Shown: one piece after another, positions 52,076 through 60,836 of the stretch
Position numbering within the stretch: position 1 is the stretch's first letter
How the letters are laid out: the number at the start of each line of letters is the position of its first letter
Origin: Paenarthrobacter aurescens TC1
GTDB taxonomy: Bacteria > Actinomycetota > Actinomycetes > Actinomycetales > Micrococcaceae
Direction of reading: 5' to 3'
Length of the DNA: 64,000 nucleotides
Assembly: GCA_000014925.1 (NCBI GenBank)
Contig: CP000474.1
Coordinates: 1,922,001-1,986,000 of the forward strand
Translations under genes and position numbers: made by a program
The notes under the pieces: generated by a model
Told to the model about the DNA's origin: nothing
What the model saw: only the letters and a program-made list of their open reading frames with translations
Database searches by the model: none

Positions 52076-52735
52076 TCAATTGAGCCTCCTGTTGGGCAGT
52101 CCGGTAACGCCTGGCGGCAGGGGAGGCAGCCCGGCGAACGTACAGACCATGTCAGACCACGCCTCGAGGTGGGCTTGAACATCCTGGCTGGCCGGTGTCC
52201 AGGATGCGCGGAGTTCTATGTCGATGGTGTCCGGCCGTTCAGACAAGGTACCGAAGCTTTCCGAAAGGATTCTTGTGGCTGTGCCACCGGCGGCGCGATA
52301 CGGCGCGGCATGGTTCTCCAAGGCATCCACGAGCCACGTCCAGGCAACAGAGCCAAGCATTGAGTCGTTCCCCATCTCGGCGTCCATTTGAGCCCGGATG
52401 TAGGTGACGATGCGGAATTCCCCTTCCCAGACGGCCGATCCGTCGGGGTCGTAAAGGAGGATGAAGCGGCCAGTGGCGAGTTCATCGTCCTCTTCGCTGG
52501 AGGGGCTGTTGGCTTGGTTCGCGGCGAAGGCCTTGGCCGCTGGCCCGTGAACGGGAACCTGGCGGGTTGCTGCGGTGGGGCTGAAAACTTCAGCTCCCAA
52601 AGCAACTGCGTACGGAGCCAGGCGGGCAGGAGCTGGGATCTCGTCAAGCCGCAGTTCGCTGCGGCATTGTGCTTTTCGTAGCGATCCCAAGGCGAAGAGA
52701 AATTCCGAGGGAACCTGTGCGAGGGCGTTCACCAT
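52076..52735 (-). CDS. DUF3000 domain-containing protein (Rv2680 type)
   Basis: 219-residue actinobacterial protein of DUF3000. It begins MVNALAQVPSEFLFALGSLRKAQCRSEL and has VAWTWLVDALENHAAPYRAAGGTATR near the C-terminus. Function unknown. The ATG at 52735 has CATAAT 5 nt upstream, no SD. The next gene in the same direction is ribonuclease D (81 bp). Confidence 0.85.
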   Translation of the reverse strand: MVNALAQVPSEFLFALGSLRKAQCRSELRLDEIPAPARLAPYAVALGAEVFSPTAATRQVPVHGPAAKAFAANQANSPSSEEDDELATGRFILLYDPDGSAVWEGEFRIVTYIRAQMDAEMGNDSMLGSVAWTWLVDALENHAAPYRAAGGTATRILSESFGTLSERPDTIDIELRASWTPASQDVQAHLEAWSDMVCTFAGLPPLPPGVTGLPNRRLN

Positions 52736-52749
52736 CGCAGATTATGCTT

Positions 52750-52785
52750 CCGGGGCGGCGAATCTGTGCAGGCTCGCCGCCCCGG
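52750..52785 (-). terminator. Terminator of the DUF6421-SDR-aldolase operon
   Basis: A perfect 12-bp stem, CCGGGGCGGCGA (52750-52761) with TCGCCGCCCCGG (52774-52785), follows the aldolase stop by 17 bp. Confidence 0.85.
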
Positions 52786-52802
52786 GTTGCACGTGTTATG
52801 CG

Positions 52803-53909
52803 TCAGGCCAATTCGCGCTTAATCGCCGCAACAAAGGCATCGATGTCTTCCTCCGTGGTGTCGAACGAACACATCCACCGCACTTCGCGGCGGGCAGCAT
52901 CCCAGTCGTAGAAGGCGAAGGACTCCCGCAGCTTGTCCGCAACGCCTTCGGGAAGAATGGCGAAGACGCCGTTGGACTGTGTTGCCTGAGTTGGCTCCAC
53001 GCCGTCGATTTCCTCAACTGCCGTCCGGAGGCGGGCGGCCATGGCGTTGGCGTGGGCGGCGGAACGCAGCCACAAGCCATCCTCCAGCAAAGCAATGAAC
53101 TGGGCCGAAATGAACCGCATCTTCGAAGCAAGCTGCATGTTCATCTTGCGTAGGAACTTCAGGCCGTCAGCTGCCTCCGGGTTCAGGGCAACCACCACTT
53201 CACCGAAAAGAAGGCCGTTCTTGGTGCCGCCGAAGGACAGGATGTCTACGCCGGCGTCGCGGGTGAACGCGCGAAGGGGTACGTCCAGGTAAGCCGCGGC
53301 GTTTGCCAGCCGAGCGCCATCCATGTGGAGCTTCATGCCCTTGGCATGGACATGGTCGGCGATGGCCCGCACTTCTTCCGGCGTATAGCAGGTGCCGAGC
53401 TCAGTGGTTTGGGTGATGGAGACCACCAGCGGTTGGGCGCGGTGCTCATCGCCCCAGCCCCAGGCCTCCCGGTCGATCAGCGCGGGAGTGAGCTTACCGT
53501 CCTCGGTGGGAACCTGCAGGAGCTTAATCCCGCCCACCCGTTCCGGTGCACCGTTCTCGTCCATATTGATGTGTGCTGTGGAGGCGCAGATTACCGCTCC
53601 CCAACGGGGAAGGAGGGATTGCAGGGCAAGGACGTTGGCTCCCGTGCCGTTGAACACCGGGAAAGTCTCAATGCCCGGGCCGAACTGCTGCTCAAGCACC
53701 TCCTGCAGCCGCGCTGTGTACACGTCCTCGCCGTAGGACACCTGGTGCCCGCCGTTGGCGGTTGCCAGTGCTGAGAGGATCTCCGGGTGCACGCCGGAGT
53801 AGTTGTCCGATGCGAACCCGCGAACCGCAGGGTTATGCAGTTGAGCCGCGCCGGGCGTTTCGGTGGCGCTGTGGATTGCCTCTGTTGTGCTTGTCACTTG
53901 TTCATTCAC
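52803..53909 (-). CDS. Low-specificity L-threonine aldolase family PLP enzyme
   Basis: 368-residue fold-type I PLP enzyme of the beta-eliminating lyase / threonine aldolase family. It has GFASDNYSGVHPEILSAL, GTGANVLAL, KLHMDGARLANAAAYL and ILSFGGTKNGLLFGE (the last holds the PLP lysine). Typical activity: L-threonine to glycine plus acetaldehyde; the true substrate is unknown. GTG at 53909, 10 nt after the SDR stop; last gene of the operon. Confidence 0.88.
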   Translation of the reverse strand: MNEQVTSTTEAIHSATETPGAAQLHNPAVRGFASDNYSGVHPEILSALATANGGHQVSYGEDVYTARLQEVLEQQFGPGIETFPVFNGTGANVLALQSLLPRWGAVICASTAHINMDENGAPERVGGIKLLQVPTEDGKLTPALIDREAWGWGDEHRAQPLVVSITQTTELGTCYTPEEVRAIADHVHAKGMKLHMDGARLANAAAYLDVPLRAFTRDAGVDILSFGGTKNGLLFGEVVVALNPEAADGLKFLRKMNMQLASKMRFISAQFIALLEDGLWLRSAAHANAMAARLRTAVEEIDGVEPTQATQSNGVFAILPEGVADKLRESFAFYDWDAARREVRWMCSFDTTEEDIDAFVAAIKRELA

Positions 53910-53919
53910 GCTTTCAAGT

Positions 53920-54657
53920 CTATTTGGCCAGCAGGATGCGCTGACCGTTGAGGGTGGCAGCCGGTTGTTCAAAAAGCGCGACGGCGGCAGTCGCCAATTC
54001 TTCGACGTCCGTGAAGCCGGGGAATCGCCTTTCGGGATGCGCCTCCCGCATGGCTGAATCCACCAGGGCTTTGACCACAAAAACTACTGCCGCGCTGTGC
54101 TGTTCGTCGGGAGCGTCGGGGTTCCCGGCGTTGCCGGATTGTGCCCGGCGGAAACCGTCAGCAACGGCCAACGTCCAGGCTTCTGCAGCTGCCTTTGCCG
54201 CTGCATAGCTGGCAGCGGCGGCCGTCGGAGCAGCTGCGGTGGTTGACGACACCATGGCAAGGCGACCGTGCGGAGACGCTTCGAGGTGACTGTAGAAGAC
54301 CCGGGAGACGTTACGGAGCGTGGTCACAGCGGTCCGTTCCATGGAGTCCCAGTCCTCGTCCGTTTGGTCTTCAATGCCTTTCGCGCCCCGCCAACCGCCC
54401 ACCAAATGGATCACGCCGTCGATGCCTTCGATGCCGAGGTCACGGACGGTGACCTCAAGTTCCCGAACGGAATCCAGGCTGGAGAGATCGGAGACCAGGG
54501 GAGTCGCTCCGTGGCCCGCTTCAACCGCGGCCGCCCTAATCCGGACATCGTCCGAACCGACAGTGAGCACCCTGTGACCGGCGGCCCCCAACGCCCGCGC
54601 CACGGCGATGCCGGACGCACTGCTCCCGCCGGTCACGAGGATGGTCAGTGTGGTCAT
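53920..54657 (-). CDS. SDR family NAD(P)-dependent oxidoreductase
   Basis: 245-residue short-chain dehydrogenase. The cofactor motif is TGGSSASGIAVARALG at the N-terminus (TGxxxxxG). The catalytic area has MVSSTTAAA and SYAAAKAAAEAWTLAVA with the YxxxK motif. Substrate unknown. Its ATG shares one base with the DUF6421 stop (TGATG), so it is coupled to that gene. Confidence 0.88.
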   Translation of the reverse strand: MTTLTILVTGGSSASGIAVARALGAAGHRVLTVGSDDVRIRAAAVEAGHGATPLVSDLSSLDSVRELEVTVRDLGIEGIDGVIHLVGGWRGAKGIEDQTDEDWDSMERTAVTTLRNVSRVFYSHLEASPHGRLAMVSSTTAAAPTAAAASYAAAKAAAEAWTLAVADGFRRAQSGNAGNPDAPDEQHSAAVVFVVKALVDSAMREAHPERRFPGFTDVEELATAAVALFEQPAATLNGQRILLAK

Positions 54658-56021
54658 CAGGCAGCCGTCGCGCCGGTGATCCCGGTGGTGGATTCGATGA
54701 CGGGGCGCATCTTCTTCTCCAGTGCTTCATAGAACATGGACAGGGGGAACTCATCGTCCAAAACCTGGTCCGTGAGGCCACGGGGCGGGCCATCCAAAGG
54801 AAGTGCTTCCGGACCCTTGGCCCATACGGACGCCGGGTGGGGAGTCACGGTGCTCGAAATGAGCTCGTATGCCGCCAGCCAGTGGGCAGCCTTCGGGCGG
54901 TCGATCGAGCGCCAGTACAACTCTTCGATCTTGGCGCCGAGTTCCACCACAACCGAGGCAGCCTCGTCCCAGTCGATGGAGAGCTTGCTGTCCGTCCAGT
55001 GGAGCACGTGGTGCTGGTGCATCCACGCGAACAGGAGCTGGCCGCCGAGGCCGTCATAGTTACGGACGCGGCTGCCGGTAATGGCAAAACGGAAGATCCG
55101 GTCAAAGATCACTGCATACTGGACGAGCTTTGCATGCTTGCGGGCATCGGGATCGGCATTTTCGTCTTTTTCGATGCGTACGGATTCACGGAATGCGGTC
55201 AGGTCGCAGCGCAGCTCCTCCAGTGAGTAGAGGAAGAACGGCATCCGCTGCTTGATCATGAACGGATCGAAGGGGAGGTCGCCGCGCATATGGGTGCGGT
55301 CGTGGATCAGGTCCCACATGACGAACGTGCGCTGCGTCAGTTCCTGGTCCTCGATCAGCTGCGCTGCGTCCTCGGGAAGTACCAGGGACGTGGTTGCGGC
55401 AGCCGCCTTCAGGACGCGGCGGAAACGGGCGGCCTCACGATCGGCGAAGATGGCTCCCCATGTGAAGGTGGGGGTCTCGCGGACGGCCACCGTCTCAGGG
55501 AAGAGCACGGCGGAGTTGGTGTCGTACCCAGGAGTGAAATCAACGAAGCGGATGGGGACGAAGAGCTTGTTGGAGTACTCGCCTGCCTCAAGGCCGCCAA
55601 TGAACTCGGGCCAGATAACCTCGATCAGGACTGCTTCCACCAGCCTGTTAGTGCTGCCATTCTGCGTGTACATGGGGAAAACCACCAGATGCTGGAGGCC
55701 GTCAATGCGCTGCTCCTGAGGCTGGAACGCCTGAAGGGAGTCCAGGAAGTCCGGCACCCCGAAGCCACCCCGGACCCATCGGCTGAAGTCTTCTACCAGG
55801 AGCTCCAAGTAGCGGGCATCATGGGGGAAGTGCGGAGTCAGGGCCGTGATGGCGTCGGTGACTGTGTTAACGAGGGCGGCCGCCTCGGAGTGAAGCGAAG
55901 AATCGGCAATGGAACCGTCCTGCTCTTGGTGCGCCTGCAGTGCAGTGGCCGCAGCCTTCAGGGACATCCACTCGGCGTTGTCGGCGGTGACACGCGGGAG
56001 GATGGCGGTGGTGATGGTCAT
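54657..56021 (-). CDS. DUF6421 family protein
   Basis: 454-residue soluble protein of DUF6421, no known function. Notable His-rich motifs are HDRTH at about residues 240-244 (LIHDRTHMRGDLPFDPF) and WMHQHHVLHW with H335, H337, H338 and H341, which could bind a metal. Other stretches such as FVPIRFVDFTPGYDTNSAVLFPE look like a core beta-barrel. ATG at 56021 has AAAGGG upstream. First gene of a three-gene operon with the SDR and the PLP enzyme. Confidence 0.75.
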   Translation of the reverse strand: MTITTAILPRVTADNAEWMSLKAAATALQAHQEQDGSIADSSLHSEAAALVNTVTDAITALTPHFPHDARYLELLVEDFSRWVRGGFGVPDFLDSLQAFQPQEQRIDGLQHLVVFPMYTQNGSTNRLVEAVLIEVIWPEFIGGLEAGEYSNKLFVPIRFVDFTPGYDTNSAVLFPETVAVRETPTFTWGAIFADREAARFRRVLKAAAATTSLVLPEDAAQLIEDQELTQRTFVMWDLIHDRTHMRGDLPFDPFMIKQRMPFFLYSLEELRCDLTAFRESVRIEKDENADPDARKHAKLVQYAVIFDRIFRFAITGSRVRNYDGLGGQLLFAWMHQHHVLHWTDSKLSIDWDEAASVVVELGAKIEELYWRSIDRPKAAHWLAAYELISSTVTPHPASVWAKGPEALPLDGPPRGLTDQVLDDEFPLSMFYEALEKKMRPVIESTTGITGATAA

Positions 56022-56194
56022 GGAGCTCGGCCCTTTCGACGTGGTGAGTGCTTCTGGGCCGAGCGTAGCAAGCAAAAAGCGTTGCTAATCCAAGAATGCC
56101 GTGAGCATAAGCAAGTCTTGGTCAAACGGGGCTTGGAGACGGGTTGAGGTCCAGTCCCGGGATGTGGAGGCGTCCAACAGAGCGCCAGGCTTTC

Positions 56195-56223
56195 GGACGG
56201 GCGGGCCAAAGGCCCACCCGTCC
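56195..56223 (-). terminator. Terminator of msrB
   Basis: GGACGGGCGGGCC (56195-56207) pairs with GGCCCACCCGTCC (56211-56223), one mismatch, 3-nt loop. It starts 8 bp from the msrB stop. Confidence 0.8.
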
Positions 56224-56230
56224 CGAGTGC

Positions 56231-56671
56231 TTAGCTCTCTTCCGGCTTAACCAAGCGCAGTGAAACGGAGTTAATGCAGAACCGCTGGTCCGTGGGCGTG
56301 CCATAGCCCTCGCCCTCGAAAACATGCCCCAAATGGGAGTCGCAATTGGCGCAGCGTACTTCCACGCGATCCATTCCCATGGTGCGGTCGTGGAGATACC
56401 GGACCGTGCCTTCAGCCAAAGGTGCCCAAAACGACGGCCAGCCACAATGGGAATCGAACTTTTCCCGGCTCGTGAACAACTGGCTGCCACAGGCACGGCA
56501 TTGGTACACGCCTTCCGTGTGGGTGTCCCAGTACTCACCCGTGTACGGCCGCTCGGTTCCCGCCTGCCGAAGCACACGGTATTCCTCAGGCGATAACTCC
56601 TCGCGCCACTGGGCATCGCTCTTCTCCACGGGCACAGAAGTTGTCTTGCTGGTGTTGTCAGGAGTGTTCAT
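56231..56671 (-). CDS. msrB: Peptide-methionine (R)-S-oxide reductase MsrB
   Basis: 146-residue enzyme that repairs methionine-R-sulfoxide in proteins. Zinc cysteines C58/C61 (CRACG) and C107/C110 (CANCD), C76 (SHCGWPS), and the catalytic C132 in RFCINSVSLRL are all present. ATG at 56671; monocistronic. Confidence 0.96.
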   Translation of the reverse strand: MNTPDNTSKTTSVPVEKSDAQWREELSPEEYRVLRQAGTERPYTGEYWDTHTEGVYQCRACGSQLFTSREKFDSHCGWPSFWAPLAEGTVRYLHDRTMGMDRVEVRCANCDSHLGHVFEGEGYGTPTDQRFCINSVSLRLVKPEES

Positions 56672-56685
56672 GTCTTATGCAACGC

Positions 56686-57177
56686 TCACGAGTCGCCGAT
56701 AAATCCCGAACCCGCATACAGGTGGAGGACAGGAAGCCCCAGCTGATCCTGCGCCTTATTGGCCCAGTCAGTGTGGAACGTGTCCGCAATGGCATGGGGC
56801 CGGGTAATCACCACAGCCTGGGCAGCATCAACCGCCCGGACCTTCGCCACCAAGGCGGCCACGGCACCGCCGTCGACGATTTCTCCGGTGACACCCCCGC
56901 CCAAACCAGCCAGCGCGGCCAGCGATGCAGCCAGGGTCTCGGAGGCTTCCGCACGCTCAAGCTCAGGGTCCGGGTGCTGCGCGGTGAGCTCCCGGAACGC
57001 CTTGGCGATATCAAGCAACGACAGATTCTCCAGGAAATCCACCAGAAGATGTCGTTCGGTGTTGGACGGAACCAGGACAATAAGGGGCGCATCACCGCCG
57101 TCGAGCAGTTTGGCGATGTTAACGCGGTCGTCGGCGCCCAGGGGCTCTTCAGTCAGGATGACGATGGGATCACTCAT
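56686..57177 (-). CDS. Hypothetical protein, universal stress-like
   Basis: 163-residue alpha/beta protein. It begins SDPIVILTEEPLGADDRVN, with hydrophobic strand-helix alternation and an end AVVITRPHAIADTFHTDWANKAQDQLGLPVLHLYAGSG that recalls universal stress proteins, though a clear ATP motif is not visible. The ATG at 57177 has TACGCT 6 nt upstream (57189 to 57184) and no SD: leaderless. Confidence 0.7.
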   Translation of the reverse strand: MSDPIVILTEEPLGADDRVNIAKLLDGGDAPLIVLVPSNTERHLLVDFLENLSLLDIAKAFRELTAQHPDPELERAEASETLAASLAALAGLGGGVTGEIVDGGAVAALVAKVRAVDAAQAVVITRPHAIADTFHTDWANKAQDQLGLPVLHLYAGSGFIGDS

Positions 57178-57314
57178 GGCTACAGCGTAGTCCCGGTGAA
57201 CCGCAGTCCGCAGACTTTTGGACGCTGACGACTTGTGGACTCCGGTTCCCGCTCAGGTGCGCCGCGCGGCCACACCTGCACCAGGCAGTGCCGGGGAGCA
57301 GCAACAATGGAACC

Positions 57315-58580
57315 ATGGCATCGACTACCCCGCCAGCGAGCGACGCTGCAGACAAGAAACTGTCCCTCCGCACCAAATGGGCCATCGCCGGCTTCCTGGC
57401 AGGCGGCACTGTCGCCGGTCTGGTAGGCGCAGGGTCCTCGGCGCTCGCCGTATATTTTGCCCGCCGCGTCATTACCCCTGCCGCCCGGCACGAGGACCAG
57501 GAGGTCCTTGCCGTGATCCGCGGTGACAAGGGACCACAAGTCATTCTTGCGGCCACGCCGGACACCACCATAGACGGCGTCTTCAGCCTGTTCTTCTCCG
57601 GCGGCCAAGGTCACGCGAGGATCGGCCGGATTGTGTCCTATTCGCCCGCTGAACAAACCGTGCTGCGTGAGGTCGAAGAGGTCTACAGCGGCAACCTGTC
57701 AGAGGCCCGCCGCGCCTGGTGGAGCGGGGCAACGTACCCGGATCCCGCCGCGATAGGTCTGGCGGCCGAGGACGTGGACATAGAGATCGACGGCGGGAAG
57801 GCACCTGCCTGGCTGATCCGCGCCGAAGCGTCTGCAGCGGCGCCGGTCTGCGCAATCATGGTCCATGGTCGGGGCGCAACACGCCTGGAAGGCCTCCGCG
57901 CCGTCCGCACCGCACGCGAGCTCGGCATGGACAGCCTGCTGATCTCCTACCGCAACGACGGACTGGCCCCCTCGGCGCCGGACGGGCGGTATGGCCTGGG
58001 ATCCACGGAATGGCGCGACGTTGAGGCCGCCATCGAGTATGCGCTGGAGCACGGTGCGCAGGAGATCGTTTTGTTCGGCTGGTCCATGGGCGGGGCGATC
58101 AGCCTGCAGACGGCGGACCTGTCCAAGCACCGCCACCTCATCCGGGCGTTGGTCTTGGATGCGCCCGTCATCAATTGGGTCAATGTGATGGCCCATCATG
58201 CTGAAATGAACAGGATTCCTTACAACGTTGGCCGCTACGGGCAGATGATGCTGAGCCATCCGCCGGGGCGCAGGTTGACCGGACTATCAGCGCCCGTGGA
58301 CCTGAAAGCCATGGACTGGGAAACCCGCGCGGTTGAGTTACGCACGCCCACTTTGCTGATCCATAGCGTGGACGATGACTATGTGCCCTTCGGGCCGTCC
58401 GCCAGCCTTGCGGAAAAGAACCCCGAGATGGTCACCTTCGAGCCGTTCGACGGCGCGCGGCACACCAAAGAGTGGAACGTCGACCCCGAACGGTGGGAAC
58501 GCGTGGTCCACGCCTGGTTGCAGCGGCAATTGGCTCCGCGGAACAATCCCGGAGGGACTGGCGCCGCGCAGGCCGGTTGA
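57315..58580 (+). CDS. Alpha/beta hydrolase with N-terminal membrane anchor
   Basis: 421-residue protein. A single membrane helix near residues 20-45 (WAIAGFLAGGTVAGLVGAGSSALAVYF) is followed by an alpha/beta-hydrolase domain. The nucleophile Ser is in GWSMGG, the acid is probably in HSVDDDYVP, and the catalytic His in ARHTKEWN. Substrate unknown, probably an esterase or peptidase acting at the membrane. ATG at 57315 is preferred; AACAAT lies 6 nt upstream. Confidence 0.83.
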   Translation: MASTTPPASDAADKKLSLRTKWAIAGFLAGGTVAGLVGAGSSALAVYFARRVITPAARHEDQEVLAVIRGDKGPQVILAATPDTTIDGVFSLFFSGGQGHARIGRIVSYSPAEQTVLREVEEVYSGNLSEARRAWWSGATYPDPAAIGLAAEDVDIEIDGGKAPAWLIRAEASAAAPVCAIMVHGRGATRLEGLRAVRTARELGMDSLLISYRNDGLAPSAPDGRYGLGSTEWRDVEAAIEYALEHGAQEIVLFGWSMGGAISLQTADLSKHRHLIRALVLDAPVINWVNVMAHHAEMNRIPYNVGRYGQMMLSHPPGRRLTGLSAPVDLKAMDWETRAVELRTPTLLIHSVDDDYVPFGPSASLAEKNPEMVTFEPFDGARHTKEWNVDPERWERVVHAWLQRQLAPRNNPGGTGAAQAG

Positions 58581-58624
58581 CAGGCCCGCGCTGGCGGTCA
58601 GGGCTTGAGCTTTGCAGTCACGGC

Positions 58625-59131
58625 TCAGCCCTTGATGCTTGAAGCCGTGCCGATGGGAGCAGTGATGGCCTTGGTGAGGCTGATGAGGTTGGCCGGAGCC
58701 AGCTCGATGTCCAGTCCGCGGCGGCCTCCGGAGACAAGGACAGTTGTGAAGCCCATGGCAGATTCGTCGAGGACTGTGGGGGAGGGCTGCCGCTGTCCCA
58801 GCGGTGATATTCCTCCCAGCACATACCCCGTGCGTCGTTCGGCCGTCCTGGGATCCGCCATGGCAGCCTTCTTGGCGCCTAGCGCTGCAGCAACGGCCTT
58901 CAGGTCGAGGTTTCCGGATACGGGCACGATGGCCACGGCGAGGCGGCCTTCAACTTCCACCATGAGGGTCTTGAAAACCCGTTCGGGTTCGATGCCCAGG
59001 ACTTCCGCGGCTTCCAAACCGTAACTGCCTGCCCCGGGATCATGGGCGTAGGGGTGTAACACGAAGGGAACGCCGGCCGCAGCAAGAGCTGCAGTTGCCG
59101 GCGTTCCCTGTGAAGCCATCTTTTTGGCCAT
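58625..59131 (-). CDS. ybaK: YbaK/EbsC-type Cys-tRNA(Pro) deacylase
   Basis: 168-residue trans-editing protein that hydrolyses mischarged Cys-tRNA(Pro). It shows GLEAAEVLGIEPERVFKTLMVEVEG and the catalytic Lys region K...GYVLGGISPLGQRQ. Minus-strand ATG at 59131; 33 bp after the sufE stop, likely one operon. Confidence 0.9.
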   Translation of the reverse strand: MAKKMASQGTPATAALAAAGVPFVLHPYAHDPGAGSYGLEAAEVLGIEPERVFKTLMVEVEGRLAVAIVPVSGNLDLKAVAAALGAKKAAMADPRTAERRTGYVLGGISPLGQRQPSPTVLDESAMGFTTVLVSGGRRGLDIELAPANLISLTKAITAPIGTASSIKG

Positions 59132-59164
59132 GCTGTGTGGCCGTACCTTTCAGTGTCCTGCCGG

Positions 59165-59626
59165 TCAGTTTTCCAGCCGACTGGCGGCTGCGACTTTCCG
59201 TTTGATACGGCCGAGCATGGCGGTCATGCCCCGCATGCGCAGGGGCGTGATGGCCCGGGTCAGGCCCAGCAGTTCAGGCATATCATCCGGAACGGCAAGG
59301 ATTTCCTGGGCAGTCAACCCATCCAGGCCCTCGTGCAGCACCCCTGCGAAGCCCCGGGTTGTAGGCGCTTCCTGAGGAGCTTTGAAGAAGAGCCGGTAGG
59401 CGCGGGCACCGCCGTCGGGGTTTTTCTCGGACTCAATAGTGAGAAACAACGGCGACTGGCACTCCACAACCTGTTCCAGCAACTCAGGGTGGTCCTTCAA
59501 GCGCTCCGGGAGCTCCGGCAATCCCCTGGAGAACTCAAGCAGGAGTTGCAGGCGGTCAGGCTCCGTCAGTGCCTGGAAGTCGTCAACGATTTCCGCCAGG
59601 GCGGTGGGCAAAGTGTTCGTACTCAT
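59165..59626 (-). CDS. sufE: SufE family sulfur-transfer protein
   Basis: 153-residue SufE-type protein, which accepts sulfur from a cysteine desulfurase as persulfide. The acceptor Cys is C56 in VVECQSPLFL, followed by the family FFKAPQEAPTTRGFAG. ATG at 59626 has GGAAGAG just upstream. A sulfurtransferase gene lies upstream in the same direction. Confidence 0.9.
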   Translation of the reverse strand: MSTNTLPTALAEIVDDFQALTEPDRLQLLLEFSRGLPELPERLKDHPELLEQVVECQSPLFLTIESEKNPDGGARAYRLFFKAPQEAPTTRGFAGVLHEGLDGLTAQEILAVPDDMPELLGLTRAITPLRMRGMTAMLGRIKRKVAAASRLEN

Positions 59627-59700
59627 CTCTTCCAGCTTACGCACAACAGTGTTCAATGCATCTTGTGTGCCGGAACACTACGGACGCCTCTGTGTCTGCG

Positions 59701-60627
59701 CTAGTTGCTGACGAGCGAGGCAGGAACGGAACCGCGCTCAGCGCCCTTGACGATGGGAACCCGCACAGCGTTGCCCCACTCGGTCCAGGAGCCGTCGTAG
59801 TTGCGTACGGTGTCGAAGCCCAGCAGGTACTTCAGTGCGAACCAGGTGTGGCTGGAACGTTCGCCGATGCGGCAGTAGGCCACCACGTCATCGCCGCGCT
59901 CCAGGCCCGCCTCGCCAAGGTACAGGGCTTCGAGCTCTTCGCGGCTCCGGTAGGTGCCATCTTCAGCAGCGGCGCGTGCCCACGGGACCGAAGCCGCAGT
60001 GGGAATGTGGCCGCCGCGCAGAGCGCCTTCTTCCGGGTAGGCCGGCATGTGCGTGCGCTGCCCCGTGTACTCCTCAGGGGAGCGCACGTCGATGAGGGGG
60101 TTGCCCAAGTGCGCCAGGACATCTTCTTTGAATGCGCGGATGGGGGCGTCGTTGCGCTCCACCTCCGGGTATTCACCCACCGCGGGCCGGGGAACGTCGG
60201 TGGTCAGCTCGCGGCCTTCGGCGATCCACTTGTCGCGACCGCCGTCGAGGAGGCGGACGTCCTCGTGGCCGAACAACGTAAAGACCCAGAGAGCGTAGGC
60301 AGCCCACCAGTTGGACTTGTCACCGTAGATGACCACGGTGCTGTCGCGGGAGATGCCCTTGGAAGCTGCGAGGGCGGCAAAAGCGGCGCCATCCACATAA
60401 TCGCGGGTGACCTCGTCGTTCAGGTCGGTGTGCCAGTCGATCTTGACGGCGCCCGGGATGTGGCCGGTTTCGTACAGAAGAACGTCTTCGTCGGACTCGA
60501 CGACTACAAGCTTGCCGTCGGCGATGGCGCCGTCTGCAAGGGCTGCCGCGAGCCACTCGGTGGACACAAGGCGTTCAGGGTTCGCGTACGACGCAAACTT
60601 TTCATTCTGTTCAACGGGGTAGGACAT
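59701..60627 (-). CDS. Thiosulfate/3-mercaptopyruvate sulfurtransferase (two rhodanese domains)
   Basis: 308-residue tandem rhodanese. The N-terminal inactive domain has [26 protein letters not shown], and the C-terminal domain has the active loop with catalytic C252 in [14 protein letters not shown]. It moves sulfur to acceptors. Placed upstream of sufE in one operon, as common in actinobacteria, and divergent from zapE. Confidence 0.92.
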   Translation of the reverse strand: MSYPVEQNEKFASYANPERLVSTEWLAAALADGAIADGKLVVVESDEDVLLYETGHIPGAVKIDWHTDLNDEVTRDYVDGAAFAALAASKGISRDSTVVIYGDKSNWWAAYALWVFTLFGHEDVRLLDGGRDKWIAEGRELTTDVPRPAVGEYPEVERNDAPIRAFKEDVLAHLGNPLIDVRSPEEYTGQRTHMPAYPEEGALRGGHIPTAASVPWARAAAEDGTYRSREELEALYLGEAGLERGDDVVAYCRIGERSSHTWFALKYLLGFDTVRNYDGSWTEWGNAVRVPIVKGAERGSVPASLVSN

Positions 60628-60762
60628 GATGATGGCCTTTCACTGACAACGGTCGGAGCCAGGCCGTGGAAGGTGGTGCAGGTGCCGGCCGGGCGTGCTC
60701 CAACACTAACCACGGGCAGCGAGGAATGCTTCCCTGCGGTCATACGGTGAAACATGGGCTTG

Positions 60763-60772
60763 GTCACGTGAC
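60763..60772. promoter_or_regulatory. Perfect palindrome GTCACGTGAC upstream of zapE
   Basis: A perfect 10-bp palindrome in the 209-bp divergent region, 65 bp before the zapE start. A -10-like TATTCT lies at 60797-60802. Role unknown; it may be an operator. Confidence 0.4.
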
Positions 60773-60836
60773 GGTTTTGCGAGTGTCCGATGCCGGTATT
60801 CTTGCTGGGGACCTCAAACCGAAGGAACGGACCACC

